A stretch of 28,710 nt of DNA from positions 1-28,710 of the forward strand of contig JAUWXV010000020.1 of assembly GCA_030616165.1 (NCBI GenBank), read 5' to 3'. The DNA comes from a bacterium. GTDB lineage: Bacteria > SM23-31 > JAUVVT01. This document shows, piece by piece, positions 26,024 to 28,710 of this stretch. Both the position numbers and the translations under genes were made by a program. The notes under the pieces were generated by a model. It had not been told where the DNA came from, searched no databases, and saw only the letters and a list, made by a program, of their open reading frames with translations. Position 1 is the first letter of the stretch. Each line of letters opens with the position of its first letter.

Positions 26024-27346
26024 ATGAATGCAGAATTTCAAAGAAAGGTTGATCATCGGCGAATAACTATGGGCATAATTGGTTTGGGTTATATAGGTCT
26101 TCCACTTGTACTTAAATTTGTCGCCAATGGCTTTCACACGGTCGGGTTTGACATTGATAAGTCGAAAGTGAATTTGCTGATGGCGGGGAAAACGTATATT
26201 AATCATATCTCAGACAATGCTATTGCCGAAATGAATAAGACCGAAAAATTTGATGCAACGTCAGATTTTCGCCGGATCAGTGAGGTCGATGTTATTTCAA
26301 TATGCGTTCCTACTCCGCTTACTATTCAACGTGAACCTAACTTGTCCTATATAAAATCCACAGCGGAAATGATACATCCTTATTTACTAAAGGGACAGCT
26401 TATAATCCTTGAATCTACGACCTATCCAGGTACGACAAATGAGATACTTCTCCCAATTCTGGAAAAAAGCAGATTAAAGGCTGGGAAAGATTTTTATCTT
26501 GCTTTTTCTCCTGAACGTGAGGATCCAGGAAATAAGACATTCACCAGCGACACAATTCCAAAAGTAATCGGTGGACACACCCCGGAAGCACTTGAGAGAA
26601 CTTCTTATCTCTATAGTCAGACTGTTGCGGAAACTGTTTCTGTTTCTTCTACACGCGTAGCGGAGGCAGTGAAGATACTTGAGAATATCTTTCGCAGCGT
26701 CAATATTGCATTGGTGAATGAACTGAAAATTATTTATTCGAAAATGGGTATTGATATCTGGGAAGTGATTGATGCAGCGAAAACAAAGCCTTTTGGATTT
26801 ATGGCCTTTTATCCTGGACCAGGTTTAGGTGGGCATTGTATCCCCATCGATCCTTTCTACCTAACATGGAAAGCTCGTGAATATGGATATTCAACCAGGT
26901 TCATTGAACTCGCAGGTGAAATCAATACAGCTATGCCCATGCATGTTATTCAGGAGTTGATGGATGCGCTCAATAAAAGGGGAAAAGCGCTTAAGAATTC
27001 ATCAATATTGGTTATTGGTCTCTCTTATAAGAAAGATATTGACGATATAAGGGAGAGCCCATCATTGAAATTGCTGGAAATTCTTAAAACAAAGGAAGCC
27101 AAAATTGCCTATTATGATCCCTATGTTCCACGCATGAAGAAAACACGCGATTATCAAATGCTGGAAGAATTGGAAAGTATCGAACTGATACCTGAAACAA
27201 TAAGAAAATTTGATGCTGTTCTCATTTCAACCGCTCATTCTTCAATCGATTACGATGAACTGGTGCAGCATGCGCAACTGGTCATCGATACACGTAATGC
27301 GACCAAAAATGTAAAAGAAGGAAGGGAGAAAATCAAAAAGGCTTAA
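26024..27346 (+). CDS. WbpA-type UDP-N-acetylhexosamine/UDP-glucose 6-dehydrogenase
   Basis: A 440-residue nucleotide-sugar dehydrogenase: NAD-binding MGIIGLGYIGLPLVLKF, PTPLTIQREPNLSYI, LESTTYPGTTNE, FSPEREDPGN, AEAVKILENIFRSVNIALVNE, PGPGLGGHCIPIDPFYLTWK with catalytic Cys272, and VIGLSYKKDIDDIRESPSLKLL. The SPEREDPGN and PGPGLGGHC motifs match the WbpA/TviB/WecC side of the family (UDP-GlcNAc or UDP-ManNAc oxidation) and differ from the AlgD-like enzyme upstream. The product would be UDP-GlcNAcA, UDP-ManNAcA or UDP-glucuronate; sequence alone does not decide. AAGAGGT (26013-26019) is well placed before the ATG. Its composition looks GC-richer than the genes on either side, hinting at a separate origin. 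Confidence 0.9.
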   Translation: MNAEFQRKVDHRRITMGIIGLGYIGLPLVLKFVANGFHTVGFDIDKSKVNLLMAGKTYINHISDNAIAEMNKTEKFDATSDFRRISEVDVISICVPTPLTIQREPNLSYIKSTAEMIHPYLLKGQLIILESTTYPGTTNEILLPILEKSRLKAGKDFYLAFSPEREDPGNKTFTSDTIPKVIGGHTPEALERTSYLYSQTVAETVSVSSTRVAEAVKILENIFRSVNIALVNELKIIYSKMGIDIWEVIDAAKTKPFGFMAFYPGPGLGGHCIPIDPFYLTWKAREYGYSTRFIELAGEINTAMPMHVIQELMDALNKRGKALKNSSILVIGLSYKKDIDDIRESPSLKLLEILKTKEAKIAYYDPYVPRMKKTRDYQMLEELESIELIPETIRKFDAVLISTAHSSIDYDELVQHAQLVIDTRNATKNVKEGREKIKKA

Positions 27347-27400
27347 TTTCGAAAAATGATTCTTTCAAGCAATTAAGAATTTATAATATTGATTTATAAT

Positions 27401-28204
27401 ATGAATCGATTTATTAAAACAAAAGTTTGTTTTCGCAACGATGATGTAAACATTTTAACTCCAGAATTAGTAAGTTTAACAAATATATTAATAAATAGAG
27501 GTATATCAATAACACACGCAGTAGAGCCTTGTAATATTACTGTAGAAACCATCGATTGGCTGAAGAAAATGAAGGAGGATTTGCCGAATCTAATTGAGAT
27601 AGTTCAGCATGGCTGGGATCATTCATGGCATGATAAAGGAGAATTTGGGGGCAAAAGATTATATGAAGAGCAGTACATTGATTTAAAATGCGGGAAAGAA
27701 ATAATGGAGGAAACTTTTGGAATTGATTTTTTCCCAATGTTAGTTGTACCTTGTGATTGTTATAATAAGGATACTATAAAAGCTGTCAGTTTATTACAAT
27801 ATAAAGTTTTTTCTGTGCATTACAATTACCGAACTTCCCGAAGAATTTTTTACAATATTGGGCATCTATTGGGAAAAGGGCAATTATTTGGTCGACATAT
27901 TTCAAATCATTTGAATTATTATCCAGGGACTCAAATGTTTGAAATTGATACTTCAATTTCTTTTATAAAGAAATATTTGGGTTATAATGAGTGTGAAATG
28001 AATTCGGTTAAAGAGATAACCAGAGCTTTCAATGTGTTAAAAAAACAAATTCCAGTGGTAAGTTTTTCGCTTCATCATAGATTACACAATAAAAAGATAC
28101 ACATTGATTTATTCACAAGTGTTTTAGATGAATTACAAATGATGAATAATGTCACATTTGTTAACTATGAAAAAATTTATCAAGAATATACAAAATCTCA
28201 CTAA
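27401..28204 (+). CDS. NodB-like polysaccharide deacetylase-family protein
   Basis: A 267-residue protein of carbohydrate esterase/NodB type. FRNDDVN (Asp14/Asp15) fits the first motif, and HGWDH (His70, His74) fits the H-x3-H metal-binding motif; together they would give the Asp-His-His metal site. A final SFSLHHRLH has a further His in a suitable place. No signal peptide is seen, so it probably acts in the cytoplasm on a lipid-linked or nucleotide-bound sugar, consistent with N-deacetylation of an N-acetyl sugar made by the preceding dehydrogenase, though this is inference. The ATG at 27401 has no clear ribosome site; a TTG at 27389 would add four residues. Confidence 0.8.
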   Translation: MNRFIKTKVCFRNDDVNILTPELVSLTNILINRGISITHAVEPCNITVETIDWLKKMKEDLPNLIEIVQHGWDHSWHDKGEFGGKRLYEEQYIDLKCGKEIMEETFGIDFFPMLVVPCDCYNKDTIKAVSLLQYKVFSVHYNYRTSRRIFYNIGHLLGKGQLFGRHISNHLNYYPGTQMFEIDTSISFIKKYLGYNECEMNSVKEITRAFNVLKKQIPVVSFSLHHRLHNKKIHIDLFTSVLDELQMMNNVTFVNYEKIYQEYTKSH

Positions 28205-28415
28205 GGAAGAGAAATCTCTTTAGGTCCAGTTCGTCTAATTTATATTTCGTCAAATATCACGATTGGTTATGCAACCAGCCTAAATAATTCATTCTTGAGA
28301 TTCTTAGTTATAATAAAGGTTTAATTTAGAGTCAAGACAACTTTAGTGGCAAATTAAGAAGGTCATTGCTGATGTATATATGTATCTGACTATTTAACAA
28401 TAAATAATATAATTC

Positions 28416-28422
28416 AGGAGGT
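28416..28422 (+). promoter_or_regulatory. Consensus ribosome site fixing a GTG start at 28430
   Basis: AGGAGGT is 7 bases before the GTG at 28430, the strongest ribosome site in the window. Confidence 0.85.
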
Positions 28423-28429
28423 AAAAACC

Positions 28430-28710
28430 GTGAGTCCAGATTATACAGTTGAAGTTGATAATGTTGATAAAGATATATGGTTAGGTATTTTACAAAAGTT
28501 TGATGATGCAAGTCTTTATCAAACATGGTCTTATGGCACAATCAGATGGGGTAAAAATAATTTAAGTCACTTAGTTCTAAAGAAGAATGGAGATGTTGTC
28601 GCTGCAGCTCAGGTTATAATTATTAAAATACCACTAATTAATAGGGGAATGGCATTTGTAAAGCATGGGCCGTTGTGGCAATTACATAACAAGGAAGAAA
28701 ACACAAAAAT
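28430..28710 (+). CDS. FemAB/GNAT-like protein, cut by the window end
   Basis: The first 93 residues of an ORF that stays open to the end of the window. It reads YQTWSYGTIRWG, then SHLVLKKNGDVVAAAQVIIIKIP and FVKHGPLW, the beginning of FemAB-like proteins (a GNAT-fold group related to peptidoglycan bridge aminoacyltransferases and found in exopolysaccharide loci). Function here could be aminoacylation or acylation of a sugar or peptide; not decidable from the fragment. The 225-base gap before it (28205-28429) has only a small hairpin at the stop of the deacetylase-like gene and no gene I can support. Confidence 0.75.
   Translation, partial: MSPDYTVEVDNVDKDIWLGILQKFDDASLYQTWSYGTIRWGKNNLSHLVLKKNGDVVAAAQVIIIKIPLINRGMAFVKHGPLWQLHNKEENTK

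Noticed and set aside
25960-26026. Short ORF overlapping the start of the WbpA-like gene
   Set aside because: Only 22 codons, no ribosome site and no recognisable sequence.
28202-28225. Hairpin at the stop of the deacetylase-like gene as a terminator
   Set aside because: AAGAG/CTCTT is short, with a bulge below it and no T-run after it.
1-28710. tRNA, rRNA, CRISPR array, insertion sequence or attachment site
   Set aside because: No cloverleaf-like sequence, regular repeat-spacer series, transposase frame or flanking direct repeats were seen.

Overview
The window is one long, entirely plus-strand surface-polysaccharide locus of the Wzx/Wzy-dependent type from a low-GC Gram-negative bacterium. 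A lipoprotein outer-membrane exporter (Wza type), a GumC/Wzz-like co-polymerase, a flippase and a polymerase imply an outer membrane. The phylum cannot be fixed from the sequence. Mixed ATG/GTG/TTG starts, AGGAGG-type ribosome sites, a degenerate GGDEF protein in the export core, and the heparinase, CapK-like, DUF362, AsnB and FemAB-like accessory set resemble loci of uncultivated or environmental lineages.

Layout: (1) 110-2724, a membrane-anchored SLT lytic transglycosylase and a DUF342/FapA protein. (2) 2978-7319, the assembly core: Wza-like lipoprotein, Wzz/GumC-like co-polymerase, a BY-kinase-like P-loop protein that has lost the Walker A lysine, a small GGDEF-derived protein without the GGDEF signature, and an initiating phospho-glycosyltransferase. 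(3) 7405-12284, a tightly packed heparinase II/III, CapK/PaaK-like adenylate-forming enzyme and DUF362 module. (4) 12271-18831, flippase, polymerase, two GT4 glycosyltransferases, a decayed GT2 gene and a methyltransferase. (5) 19057-24694, an alpha/alpha-barrel-like protein, asparagine synthase, an AlgD-type GDP-mannose dehydrogenase and a GT4, the last three overlapping. (6) 24810-28710, a zinc-ribbon methyltransferase, a WbpA-type UDP-sugar dehydrogenase, a NodB-like deacetylase and a FemAB-like protein cut by the window end.

Inferred working model: the initiating transferase loads a sugar phosphate on undecaprenyl phosphate. The GT4 enzymes extend it with sugars that include uronic acids made by the AlgD-like and WbpA-like dehydrogenases. 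AsnB may amidate a uronic acid, and methyltransferases and a deacetylase decorate the unit. Wzx flips it, Wzy polymerises it, and Wzz with Wza set length and export it. No GDP-mannose or UDP-GlcNAc supply genes lie in the window, so those precursors must come from elsewhere.

Base composition, judged by eye, is mosaic: the core (about 3.0-7.3 kb), the 19.1-22.2 kb block and the dehydrogenase at 26.0-27.3 kb are richer in GC than the AT-rich regions between them. The most notable observations are the dead GT2 gene at about 16.3 kb, a perfect 42-bp palindrome inside the end of the transglycosylase gene, the degenerate kinase and GGDEF pair in the core, and the heparinase/CapK/DUF362 module, whose chemistry I cannot assign.
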